Below are positions 44,507 to 55,365 of a stretch of DNA of 64,000 nt, piece after piece. The DNA is from Escallonia rubra. Taxonomy: Eukaryota; Streptophyta; Magnoliopsida; Escalloniales; Escalloniaceae. How positions within the stretch are numbered: position 1 is the first letter of the stretch; each line of letters begins with the position of its first letter. A program made the translations under genes and the position numbers. The stretch spans positions 124,001-188,000 of the forward strand of contig JAVXUO010002108.1 in the NCBI GenBank assembly GCA_033065855.1. Direction: 5' to 3'. The notes beneath the pieces are model-generated. The model was not told the origin of the DNA and searched no databases. It saw only the letters and a list, made by a program, of their open reading frames with translations.

Positions 44507-45399
44507 GTTACAATAGTCCAGTCTAGTCAGTAATTAGAATCGGTCCAGTCCAATATGTTAGCCCTATGGTTGGATAACTTAGGCTTACATCTTGTTTTGA
44601 TTGTCACGCCCCCAAAACGGAAGCCGTGACTGAAATCAAATTTCCTGATATACCGTTATGATTCTGGTGACAGGTATAAACAGAGCAACTAAATCCTTTA
44701 AAATAAGATATCTCCATAAAACAAAAGTCTGGTACAATCCATTATCTGAATAATCCCTTACAAAACCATCTACAAAACGCAACGGCTAAAACAAATTACA
44801 CCGAGTCAATTCTATCAAATTACCCACATCCGGGTAAAGTTCTCAAACTAAAGCTACAAAGTTTAACTAACTAAAACAAAAGTCTCAAACCCCAACACTG
44901 TTACAAAGATCCTTAGTCACTTTCTTTAACCTGTGGCAAGGGGCAAGGCAAAGCGAAAGGGTGAGCTCAAATAGCTCAGTAAAGTACAAAAATGACAAGA
45001 TATCAAAGCAAAAACTAACAGAGTCGAATGACAATACTTGATGAAAATTGGCAAACCAAATTCTTATATCAAATGCCGAAACAAACGTGATTAAGCGTTA
45101 ACCCTGAACATATAAATAATAGAGTTAATTACGCGGTTGACCACTGTACTATTAGGCAAATTTCACTTTGACCACTGGACTTCGATTTGTGTCATAGTAA
45201 CCACTAAACTTTGAAATTCGTTTCAATCAGGTCACTCCGTCAATTTAAGTCCGTTTATTTAGGGGTATAACCGTCCATTCACTGTTCACCGTCTTCTTTC
45301 TTATTCTTCTTCTGATTTCTTCTTTTTCACTGTTCACCCTCTCAGATTTTGTCAAATTTTCACACGAAAGCTTCCCCGGGGAACCTTCCCCTTTTCAAT

Positions 45400-45525
45400 A
45401 TTCCACCGATCATGCTTCAGAGTCTGGCCTTTCAACCACCCATCAGCCCCAATTCACCACCCATGAAAAGCAAACGCGCTATCGACATCGTTGCCGGCGA
45501 ATCTTCCGGCGACAACGAAATTCTT
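45400..45525 (+). pseudogene. Captured GRAS (SCARECROW-like) 5' fragment, copy 1
   Basis: ATG at 45,412 gives MLQSLAFQPPISPNSPPMKS then KRAIDIVAGESSGD, resembling the N-terminus of SCL23-type GRAS proteins. It is cut at GGCGAC and continues into LINE-derived sequence. Its downstream part reappears at 46,071-46,151 (ESTGLRLLGLLL then stop), so copy 1 was split by the LINE piece. Confidence 0.6.
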
Positions 45526-45534
45526 TCGACCTAC

Positions 45535-45960
45535 TCTGTCAAACCAGGAACTCACTATTATCATATGAGGAAAGTTTGTTAAGGGACAACAGTGCCACCT
45601 GGCTAAAGGAAGGTGACAGAAACTCCTATTTTTCCCAGGTCTCTATCAAAGAGAGGGGGAACTATCCAGAAAATCCTCAAGCAACCAGGTGGTACATTTC
45701 TCACTTTCTTCCATTATAGCACAAAAAGAGGCTCTCTAAGGACATTTTGACGTCTTCTAATGCTAGAAGTATCAGTTAGATTGCATTCTTCCCCTTATCA
45801 CTCGTGAAGATAATGAGATTCTTTGTGCTATTCTATCTGAACAAGAATGGGAGGCTACCAAAGGTTTAAACAATGATAGTGCCCAGGGACCAGTATCAAT
45901 GGGTAGCAATGAAGACGGAATCTTTTGTAGAGAAAAGAAACCGTACTTCAGTTAGAAGGC
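45535..45960 (+). pseudogene. LINE ORF2 fragment inside the Pack-MULE
   Basis: Translation across frames gives ESLLRDNSATWLKEGDRNSYF (the WLKEGDRN motif precedes the reverse transcriptase of plant LINEs) and then ITREDNEILCAILSEQEW and a GLNNDSAQGPVSM stretch, where family members have a KAPGPDG motif. Short and frameshifted. Confidence 0.6.
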
Positions 45961-46151
45961 AATTTGCCTAATCCTACTTACTAGAATCCAAGCAACTCTT
46001 CCGGTCTTCCCGCAACTGATGGAGAACAGCACTGAACAAGACCCAATGAACAAATCTCACTAGCACGAGAAGGGGGAGGAAATCGCCGCCGGAGCAGAGT
46101 CCACGGGGCTGAGGTTGCTGGGCCTACTGCTGTAGTGCGCCGAGTGAGTGG

Positions 46152-46400
46152 CCCCCCAATTCACCACCCATGAAAAGCAAACGCGCCATCGACATCGTTG
46201 CCGGCGAATCTTCCGGCGACCACGACGACGACCTCTCCAACAAGCGCAGCAACTTCTCCGGCGAGGCCACCGTTTCAGGCGAAAAGGCCGTCGCCGAGCA
46301 CGAGGAAGGGGAGGACATCGCCGCCGGAGCAGAGTCCACGGGGCTGTGGTTGCTGGGCCTGCTGCTGCAGTGCGCCGAGTGAGTGGCCGTGGACTTTCCT
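46152..46400 (+). pseudogene. Captured GRAS (SCARECROW-like) 5' fragment, copy 2
   Basis: Starting at ATG 46,170: MKSKRAIDIVAGESSG, DLSNKRSNFSGEATVSGEKA and ESTGLWLLGLLLQCAE, then TGA, then VAVD. The LLGLLLQCAECVAxD segment is the start of the GRAS domain (LHR I) in SCARECROW/SCL23 proteins; the conserved Cys codon TGC reads TGA here. GRAS factors are nuclear transcription regulators of root and bundle-sheath patterning, but only about 70 residues are kept. After the stop the sequence turns into CT/GA-rich UTR-like DNA (46,400-46,560). Confidence 0.7.
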
Positions 46401-48624
46401 CTAGTTTCCTCTCCCTTTTCCCTCTCTAATTTGACTTTCCAAAATTAAAGAGTGGACAAAATGAGACGGGGAGAGGGACTGAAGAAGAAGAAGAAGAAGA
46501 AGAGAAAGAGAGTGAGAGAGAGAGAGAGGAAGGAGGGAAAAAAGAGAAAGAAAAGGAAAATTCATAAAGACTAGCATAAAAAGACCAATATACCCCTGAG
46601 TAACCTAACTCCGTCAATATTAATTTGACGGAGTGACCTGATTGAAACGAATTTCAAAGTTTAGTGGTTACTATGACACAAATCGAAGTCCAGTGGTCAA
46701 AGTGAAATTTGCCTAATAGTACAGTGGTCAACCGCGTAATTAACTCTAAATAATATGCCGGGAATGCTACACAACAAAAGTATACGATGACTATGTTGGT
46801 CATAAGACCCAAACGTCGAACGAAACGTACAAACATCAAACGTGTGCTACCGGTAGCATGCTAAGCATCTATTAATCGCCAGCATATAATCAAACGTGTG
46901 TCCAAAGGACCCTCTCAAATTGAGAGTTGTTCAAACATAGTCAATGTCAATTTTAAATTGACGCTCACAAACGTACGGATCCAATGTATGCCAAGAGCGA
47001 GTGGATTACTTTGATGTGTAAACAGATACATAAAAATGTATAGCAGTTAGTGACAAAAGAGAGGACGCAAAATCAATATGACACTTGAACAAGTCCCCCC
47101 CAACAATTTTCCTAGATGACCATGTCATTGACGAAGCTTTAGAAATCGGCTAACCATCTAAGTTATACGAAATGAAGAAAAATAAAGCAACAAACTATAG
47201 CTGATCATGTCTTACGAAAAGAATTGAAGAAGATGCAGCCATAGACTACAAAATTTAGGACACAACAATAGTTTGCAAAATGAAAGAGGACAGAGTAGTA
47301 GTTTACATGCTGGAAAAGGACAGGGCAATGGTTTTCCGGCTAGAAGAAAAACAAAACAGAGCAATGGATTACCAGCTAGAAGAAAAACAAAACAGAGCAA
47401 TGGTCTGCAAGATGATATATGGGTTTTTGCACATCTCAGCCAACTAATTTGCCATATGCAAAACGGATGGGTTCCCTAAGAAGAACTACACTCTTGCAAG
47501 CTACCTTGCCATTAAATCATTAAACAAGCAGCAGTAGCTTACATGCCGGAAAAGGTTCGAGCAATGGTTTTCAAGCTGGAAAATGACAGAACAATGGTCT
47601 ACAAACGAATCTTTGTAACAAATAGCATGAAGAGGTTATTGAGAATGAAGACAAATGAAAACACCTAAGGAAAGAAAAAGAACACCCATACACGGCTGAC
47701 CAAAGTCACAGCCCAGAAGCAATAGAAACCAGAAATGAAAAAGAATACGGGATAATAATCTGGACATAAATCTGGAAGAAGAGAGCTGGTGCACCGTCGC
47801 ACATCTCCAAAGAAATTGAAATACACATACAGCCTTACAATCAAGATGGTTTTAGGAACCAAAAATACATGGCAGTCATGGGAGGTGGAATTCTCTAATT
47901 TTGTTCTGTATGAAAAGGCACTACAAGAACCAAGGTGAAAGATATACACAATTGTATGGTTCATCAGGGTTCATGACCTGGTAACAAATGCGAAAAGACT
48001 CCACGTGATGAGCTACCTCATGTGACAAAACATGGAAATCAATTTTGAAAACAATAAACACATGGCCGTACCAGTTTCAAGAGGAACAATCTGTTGCGGG
48101 CCTTGCGGCAACCGAAATACATGGTAAAATGATAAGATATTCGTCAAAACAATCCCTTACCACAGCAAGAATAGATAAAGTCCCTTACACTAACAAAATT
48201 GATAGAGTCCGATGATTTTTCAGATTTAAAGAATGAAACCCAAGCCACAGCAAAAAGCGTTAAAATCCCTTACCTTGTACTAGCGCAACGAAAACTCAAT
48301 CCTCCCTAATTACGCTACTTGATTACGCCGAAATTCTCCAAAGGAACAAGAAATTTACTGCCGAAAATTGAGACGAGAGTGCTCCAGAGGCGGCAAGCAG
48401 GGAAACAGGAGGAGGCTGGAAGAGAAAGAAGAAGAACTATTTATATTAAAGCCCTAATTGGCAATTTACACAAAACCCCCCTCAACTTTATCCACTTATT
48501 CAAAAGGCACCAAAACTTTCCTAATATTAGAAAAAGACCACAAACTTATTTAATTAGTTATTTACTTATTTATTCATTTTAAAGTGATAGAAAATTAAAA
48601 AAAATATTGGGGTATTACATTGAT

Positions 48625-49989
48625 GATAACTACACATTGATTATGTTCTAATGTGTGCTTTGAGTGTATTGTTAGTATGTATATACATGCACACTCATGA
48701 AGACACATTTGAGAAGTTGGATAAATGGATTAAAGACAATGAAGCTTTAAAGCTATAGTGGACATGCTATGGAAGCTTCATCAAGTTCAATGTCAAAGAG
48801 CAAGAAAGAATGCATAGGCTAAGTTACTACTGATTATGATTGATATTTACTATTATGTAACTAGTCTTGGTTCGATACTTGGATTGATGACTATGACCTA
48901 AAATGACCTTAGGACACCTTGTGCATTGCATGTGAGTTCATAACCATTCACACAAGCGTGGTTCTTGAAAATAAGTGAACTTTGGAGCTTACTCAGATTT
49001 TCTCAAAAATGTTTTTGGTGCTAAACTTTTCATATTTTGATAAAACCTTTCATTAGCTTTCCAACACAAAAAACGGCACCTCAATTCGATTTTTCTAGAA
49101 AACGTTAGGCCCAAAATAGGAAAGGGGGTTATGTGAGGCAGCCGATAGGCAGTAGGGTAATACAGTCGACTGCATTGGTCAAAAATTAGTTTCAACGGCT
49201 ATTTTCAAGGACAAGACTGCAACAACCAGTTTAGAGGGAACCCAGTCGACTGCAATGGGAATACAGTCGACTGCAATGACAGTTTTGCTCATATAATGCC
49301 TCCAATGGCTATATTTGATATCTTCTCTATATAAATGATTTGGGGCTTCATCATACACCATGGAAACCACATTTTAAACCTCCATTCATTAGAGAAACAT
49401 CAAGGCTCATTGATTAAACTTTTCTCTCTTCATCTTCATGATTTTACATTATTAAAAAGAGCATCTTTGTGAACAATTCTTTGATTGAGAGTGAGCATAC
49501 TTTCTCTCATCTCTCTATTGTACTAGAGCTTCATTTGTACTCATTTTCTTTCAAGAGGATTTTTTTGTACACAATTGATCTTTGTAAAATGATTGTGATC
49601 AAGGCTTGGGTTTGTCAGGTCTTGGGTGAGCTTTGTGGATTCAAGGCTTGTGCTTGGTGTGGGGATATCACAAAGTGTTGTAAGGGTTTTGATCTTGACC
49701 CGGAAGAAGATTGTTGCTAGTGGATTCTAGTGCTCTTGCAAGGGACTTCCTTGAAGAGGTGGATGTAGGCTTGAGGGTAGTTCAAGCCGAACCATTTAAA
49801 TCTCATTGTCAAGTATCTCTAACTCAATCTCTTTACTTATTGCTCTTTAATTGTTTTAGATTGTTTGGTTGGCATCTTCATTGAAGTATTACTTGGTTTG
49901 ATTGAGATTTATGATTGTGATTAGTTTAAATTCCCCATTAATTTTCAAAAACCTTATTCACCCGCCTCTAGGGTTGTTTATTGGTTTCA
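48625..49989 (+). repeat. 5' LTR of copia element (main part)
   Basis: About 95 per cent identical by eye to 52,980-54,363. TATA-like TCTATATAAATGA at about 49,325, and CAGTCGACTGCA palindromes at about 49,164, 49,245 and 49,264. The first 46 bp of this LTR lie at 44,556-44,601, before the nested solo LTR. Confidence 0.85.
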
Positions 49990-49991
49990 AG

Positions 49992-50003
49992 TGGTATCAG
50001 AGC
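49992..50003 (+). other. Primer-binding site (tRNA-iMet) of copia element
   Basis: TGGTATCAGAGC, two bases after the 5' LTR end. Confidence 0.9.
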
Positions 50004-50047
50004 CTCGGCTCTTATTTTTTGGTTAACACCTAGAGAGTTAAAAGATC

Positions 50048-51795
50048 ATGGGGTTTCCTTTTCTTGAGGGAAGTTCTATTACTAGACCTCCATTTTTTTA
50101 TGGGTGTTCGTATAGTACATGGAAGATTAAGATGAGAGTATTTTTAGAATCTTTAGACTTTGAAATGTGGGGAATCATTGAAGATGACCCTTATGTTCCT
50201 ACCAAGTTGATTAGGGATAAGCTTGTGCCGAATGAGAAATCTGAATTTAGTGAGTATGATAAAAATATGCTTTGCATGAATTCTAGAGCTAAGAATTGTC
50301 TTGTTTGTGCTATAAACACAAATGAACTCAATCGAGTTATTATATGTGATTTGGCTAAGAGTATGTGAGATACACTTCAAGTCGCTCGTGAAGGGATCTC
50401 TCTTCTAAGAGATTCAAAGATGAATTTGTTGCATAAAGAATATGAAATGTTTCAAATGTTTTCCGATAAATCCATTACGGAAATGAATTTCTGTTTAACT
50501 AAAATTCTTAATACTTTGAAACAAATAGAAAAAGATTTATCTAACGGAGATCTTGTGAGAAAGGTAATTAGGTCATTACCTAGAGAATGAGATGCAAAAA
50601 TCACCGCCCTTCAAGAATCAAAGGATCTCAATACCTTCCCGTTAGATGAATTAATTTGCTCCTTGATGACCTATGAAATGCAACTCGAATCATTCGGGCA
50701 AAAAGGTCCAAAGAAGAAGAAGAAGTGCATTGCTCTTAAAGCTTCATCAACAACGGATCAATCTTCATGTGCGGAGGAGAAAAACTTGAATAACAAAGAA
50801 GTCGATATAATTTAATGAGTATCTCAAAATGAAGAAATATGGAAACTCGCACAAGAGCAAGAATGAGTCAAGTATGGAGAGTACCTCAAGGGAGAATAAG
50901 AAAAAGAACGAGGCAAGAAAGAAGCACTCCATAAAGACATCAATTAAAGCCATTATTTGGAACAATAATGACTCAAGTGGAGATAAAGGTCGTGATTTCG
51001 ATTTGGAGCGATAATGACTCAAGTGGAGATAAAGGTCGTGATTTCGATGATAGAGATTCAAATCTATGTTTCATGGCTCAAAAAGAAGATGAGATAAATT
51101 CTTTATACATTGATAGTGACAGCAATTGCTCCAATGATAATATTTATGATGTTTACGCTCTTTTATATGAATAATCCATGAAATTGTCGAAGAAAAATTG
51201 TGCTTTGAAAAAACAAGTGCATGCGACTTCAAAAGAGCTAGATGACTTAAAAATTGAAAATAATGAGTTGCATGCCAAGAATGAATGCATATGTAGCCAT
51301 TTATATGTAGAGCATGTGAATAATGATTTGGTTGAATTGATTGTGAGCATTCCTAGCACAAAACAAATCTCTTGTAATACTTCGATTTTAGAAAAACAAA
51401 ATGAAAATTTAAAGCTTGAGATTTGTGATTTGAAAAGACGCCTTGAAAATTTTGTGGATGGTAAAAACAACTTGGATGCCATGCTTGGACACCAAAGAGT
51501 TGGCCTAAACAAAGGCGGTGTTGGATTAGATCCCCTCACCTTGCCTCCTACAGTTTTTAAACAACAAACTAGGTTAAATGTTCCTCCAAGACAACAAAAG
51601 AACTATTACACACCTTTTACACATTGTGGTTGATGCAACAAGAAAGGGCATACGACTAGTTATTGTCCTTGTAGAATTGTTCATGTTGGAGGTGTAAAGA
51701 AAATGTGGGTTGTTAAAGAGTTTCTTAATGTTGCTAAGACTAACACTTATGGACCCAAGAAAATGTGGGTACCAAAAGTTAGACCTAAATTGTGA
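50048..51795 (+). pseudogene. Copia-type gag relic (UBN2 family)
   Basis: Encodes the particle protein. Starts MGFPFLEGSSITRPPFF; FYGCSYSTWKIKMRVFLES matches the start of plant copia gag (F-x-G-x-x-Y-x-x-W-K). A TGA at 50,366-50,368 sits where Trp is expected (SM-stop-DTLQVA), a second TGA at 50,588-50,590 where Trp is expected (PRE-stop-DAKITALQ), and a TAA near 51,173. Next comes a coiled-coil stretch (LDDLKIENNELHAKNE; LEKQNENLKLEICDLKRRL). A zinc knuckle at about 51,625 (C-G-stop-CNKKGHTTSYC) is broken by a TGA inside it. It ends KKMWVPKVRPKL at 51,795. Confidence 0.75.
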
Positions 51796-52932
51796 TTGTA
51801 GGTTGTTCAAAGCAAAGGCAAGTAGCAACAAGGAGAAAGTTCCAAGAAAGTTTTGAGAAGAAGGAGCAACAAGCTAAATCTTAAGGGGGAGTAAGCATTC
51901 CAAGATTGGACATGCTACTTCAAATGAGGAGAGCCTCAAAGCTTGTCAAAGAAAACGGACTTCAAGAATAATCACTCATAAGCTCAATTCCGTGGTAATT
52001 CACCAAGAGGGTAAAACTTAATGATCTTCTCAACATTGTGCTATGTGCTAAACTTATACATCATGAAGCATCCTTAAATTGTTATATTTATTTCTCATGA
52101 TGTATATAACTTGCTTATTAAGCACCTATGCAAACTATGATCTAAATTATGAATCCTTGATCGTTTACGTCTCTATATTATGATCTCGGATACTTGTAGG
52201 ATTTAGATGACGACGAATGGTCCTCTTGCACTTATATTGAAAAGATTTGTTGATCATCATTATTCGCGTTGTGAAAATTTCATGTTGAGATTATGTCGTC
52301 TTAATGCTTCACGTTGCCATTCTTACACACACGCCTTTTAGTAATGCCAAAGGGAGAGCATGACTCGGTTAGACATTTAGTTGTGCTTGTTGGATATTGT
52401 TGGCATTGTTTGAGGGGGAGCATACATTAGGATGGAATATGCATATGATAACTTGATAGGGAGAGCTTACATGCTTGAATCATATACTATCTTGTTACTC
52501 TTGAAATATGCATGAAGTAGAAGAGGTTATTGAGCTACATTTCATATCTTTCTTTGGATCATAAAGGAACTCTTGATGTCATCCGTATGAGTTCATGAGT
52601 TATATGCACTCCATGCCATTATCTTGCTTATAACTATCTCTTCACACACACATACCCTTGCCTTCTTGTTGATGACAAAGGGGGAGAAATAATCTTGATT
52701 CTATATGCTACGTGATTGTGTGTTTGAAAGAACACTAGAGGAAGAGCATATATTGTTTTAGCTAAGGAAGGTAGTTATGAGCTTAATTGTTATATGAGAT
52801 AGATTAACATGTCTTGAGTGTACTAGAGATGATTGGATGTTCTAAGTGAGATTGTTATGCTTAATTGACTATCATATGATACATCTTACCTTATATAGAA
52901 TCAATGTTTGCCATCATAAAAAATAGGGAGAT
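51796..52932 (+). other. Noncoding 3' interior of copia element and polypurine tract
   Basis: No pol domains. Repeated AAGGGGGAG words (about 51,883, 52,412, 52,678) resemble polypurine tracts typical of copia 3' regions. The likely priming tract is the A-run and AGGGAGAT at 52,918-52,932, touching the 3' LTR. Confidence 0.6.
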
Positions 52933-54363
52933 TGTTAGCCCTATGGTTGGATAACCTAGGCTTACATCTTGTTTTGATGATAACTACACATGGATTATGT
53001 TCTAATGTGCGCTTTTAGTGTATTCTTAGTAGGTATATACATGCACACTCATGAAGACACATTTGAGAAGTTGGATAGATGGATTAAAGACAATGAAGCT
53101 TAAAGATATAGTGGACATGCTATGGAAGCTTCATCAAGTTTAATGTCAAAGAGCAAGAAAGAATGCATAGGCTAAGTTACTATTGATTATGATTGATATT
53201 TACTATTATGTAACTAGTCTTGGTTTGATGCTTGGATTGATGACTATAACCAAAAATGACCTTAGGACACTTTGTGCATTGTATGTGAGTTCATAACCAT
53301 TCACATAAGCGTGGTTCTTGAAAATGAGTGAACTTTGGAGCTTACTCAGATTTTCTCAAAAATGTTTTTGGTGCTAAACTTTTTCATATTTTGATAAAAA
53401 CTTTCCTTAGCTTTCCAACGCAAAAAACGGCACCTCAATTCGATTTTTCTAGAAAACGTTAGGCCTAAAATAAGAAATGGGGTTATGTGAGGCAGCCGAT
53501 AGGCAGTAGGGTAATACAGTCGACTGCATTGTAATACAGTCGACTGCATTGTAATACAGTCGACTACATTGGTCAAAAATCAGTTTCAACGGCTATTTTC
53601 AAGGACAAGACTGCAACGACTAGTTTAGAGGGAACCCAATCGACTGCAATGACAGTTTTGCTCATATAATGCCTCCAACGGCTATATTTTATATCTTCTC
53701 TATATAAATGATTTAGGGCTTCATCATACACCATGGAAACCACATTCTAAGCCTCCATTCATTAGAAAAACATCAAGGCTCATAGATTAAACTTTTCTCT
53801 CTTCATCTTCATGATTTTACATTATTAAAGAGAGCATCTTTGTGAGCAATTCTTTGATTGAGAGTGAGCATACTTTCTCGCATCTCTCTATTGTACTAGA
53901 GCTTCATTTGTACTCATTTTCTTTCAAGAGGATTTCTTTGTACACAATTGATCTTTGTAAAAGGATTGTGATCATGACTTGGGTTTGTCAAGTCTTGGGT
54001 GAGCTTTGTGGATTCAAGGCTTATGCTTGGTGTGGGGATATCACCGAGTGTTGTAAGGGTTTTGATCTTGACCCGGAAGAAGATTGTTGCTAGTGGATTC
54101 TAGTGCTCTTGCAAGGGACTTCCTTGAAGAGGTGGATGTAGGCTTGAGGGTAGTTCAAGCCGAACCATTTAAATCTTCTTGTCAAGTATCTCTAACTCAA
54201 TCTCTTTACTTATTGCTCTTTAATTGTTTGAGATTGTTTGGTTAACATCTTCATTGAAGTATTACTAGGTTTAATTGAGATTTATGATTGTGATTAGTTT
54301 AAATTCCCCATTAATTGTCAAAAACCCTATTCACCCCCCTCTAGGGTTGTTTTATTGGTTTCA
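52933..54363 (+). repeat. 3' LTR of copia element
   Basis: Intact at 1,431 bp. Differs from the 5' LTR mainly by an expanded block at 53,514-53,572 where the AATACAGTCGACTGCATTGT unit is present three times in a row. Confidence 0.85.
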
Positions 54364-55365
54364 CAAGCCATTTGTCAAAAGTGTGATTTACTTAGAAGAT
54401 TTTTAGAATATTTTGTGATTTATCCTTGATGAGTGATTAATCTTTGATTTACATGGAATATGGAGATAATTTCCGAATTTGATTGATTCCATCTGATAAG
54501 TTCGGAGATAATTATTGAAGTATGGGTAGATAATGTTTCAAAATACAAAATTTATGGGATGAACCGACTGGTTTTCGACAAACCGGATGGTTAGTTGACT
54601 TTTCTTAGTTTGCGATTTTTAGCAAATGTTCTGCTTTTATCTCTAGATGAAAATTTGAGATGGTCATCTTTATCATTTCTGGCGCCCCAGACCTCTATAA
54701 ATTTAGCCTTTGGGCTACATTTTGAAGGATCAACTCTTTCTCCCTCGAGCATTTCAACAATTTCTCTTAGAGCTGATATATCATCCCTTAAAAGAAACTA
54801 GCATTCATAACTCATTTAAACGGACTTTCGAGTCTCTTGCGTCGTAAATTCCTTACAAAGCTTTCCTGAGTCTTCTAGGCAAGCAGACTCGCGAGGTACA
54901 TTTTATTGTTTTTAAAGTTAGTTTAGTATAATGGTCTAGAATAATTCCCTTTTTCTGTGATCACATTTATATTTCCAGTATAAAACTACTGAAAAGAGTC
55001 TTGTTATTTCTTAGTTTGAGTCTAAGAACGAAGTGTAGGTCGCCTCTCCTAGTCGAACTACGATTGTTTTGGTTCTGGCTTGACCAACCAGATTCGTAGG
55101 CCGTTTGACCCCTCATGTCGACTTCAAAGCAATAATAGCTTAGAATCTACTTCATTGCATGTTTATGTGTTAAAAGGTTAAAAACCAATAGAAATGAAGT
55201 AGAGATTGATTTGTTTTCGATAGATTAGTAGTCTTTTGAACATTTTTAGAGTCATTTTCAGGTTTTTCTTATTTTTCAGTGTTTGGTCAAATAAGATGGC
55301 GACTTCTAAAAAATCTTAGACCCGTTTCTCGAGGTCCTGGTGATTTTTTCGAGGCGGTTCGCTAC
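54364..55365 (-). mobile_element. Possible LTR relic
   Basis: Ends GGCGGTTCGCTACA on the plus strand, preceded by AAATAAGATGGCGACTTCT, a context known near LTR ends of Tat/Ogre-type elements. Read on the minus strand it would start TGTAGCGAACC. No matching start or target duplication found; no coding sequence. Confidence 0.3.

Larger units (their letters stand above)
45122..46746. mobile_element. Pack-MULE (1,625 bp) carrying GRAS and LINE fragments
   Basis: Terminal inverted repeats of about 122 bp appear identical (GAGTTAATTACGCGG ... CACTCCGTCAA). It is flanked by a perfect 9-bp duplication TAAATAATA at 45,113-45,121 and 46,747-46,755, the hallmark of Mutator transposition. It has no transposase. 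The interior holds two partial copies of the 5' end of a SCARECROW-like gene, with LINE-derived sequence between them. It is nested within the gypsy solo LTR. Confidence 0.92.
44602..48619 (-). mobile_element. Gypsy solo LTR nested in copia LTR (2,384 bp without the Pack-MULE)
   Basis: Ends TGTCACGCCCCC and GGGGTATTACA; exact 5-bp duplication TTGAT at 44,597-44,601 and 48,620-48,624. Read on the minus strand it starts TGTAATACCCC and ends GGGGGCGTGACA, the usual gypsy LTR polarity. A 36-bp tandem repeat (AGAAGAAAAACAAAACAGAG-type unit) lies at 47,315-47,410. Confidence 0.9.
44556..54363 (+). mobile_element. Ty1/copia-type gag-only element (TR-GAG-like) with nested insertions
   Basis: Two LTRs of about 1.41-1.43 kb, both starting TGTTAGCCCTATGG and ending TTATTGGTTTCA. 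The 5' LTR is 44,556-44,601 plus 48,625-49,989; the 3' LTR is 52,933-54,363. A primer-binding site and a gag relic follow the 5' LTR, but the 2.9-kb interior has no protease, integrase or reverse transcriptase. It fits the nonautonomous TR-GAG class, which is mobilised by a partner's enzymes. Outer flanks CAATA and CAAGC are not an exact duplication. Confidence 0.8.

Noticed and set aside
49469..49720. 83-codon ORF repeated in both copia LTRs (also 53,842-54,093)
   Set aside because: Lies in the R/U5 part of each LTR; conserved because the LTRs are recent duplicates, not as evidence of a protein.
44556..54363. Exact target duplication for the copia element
   Set aside because: Flanks CAATA and CAAGC agree at only three of five bases; the element was called from its LTRs, primer site and gag instead.
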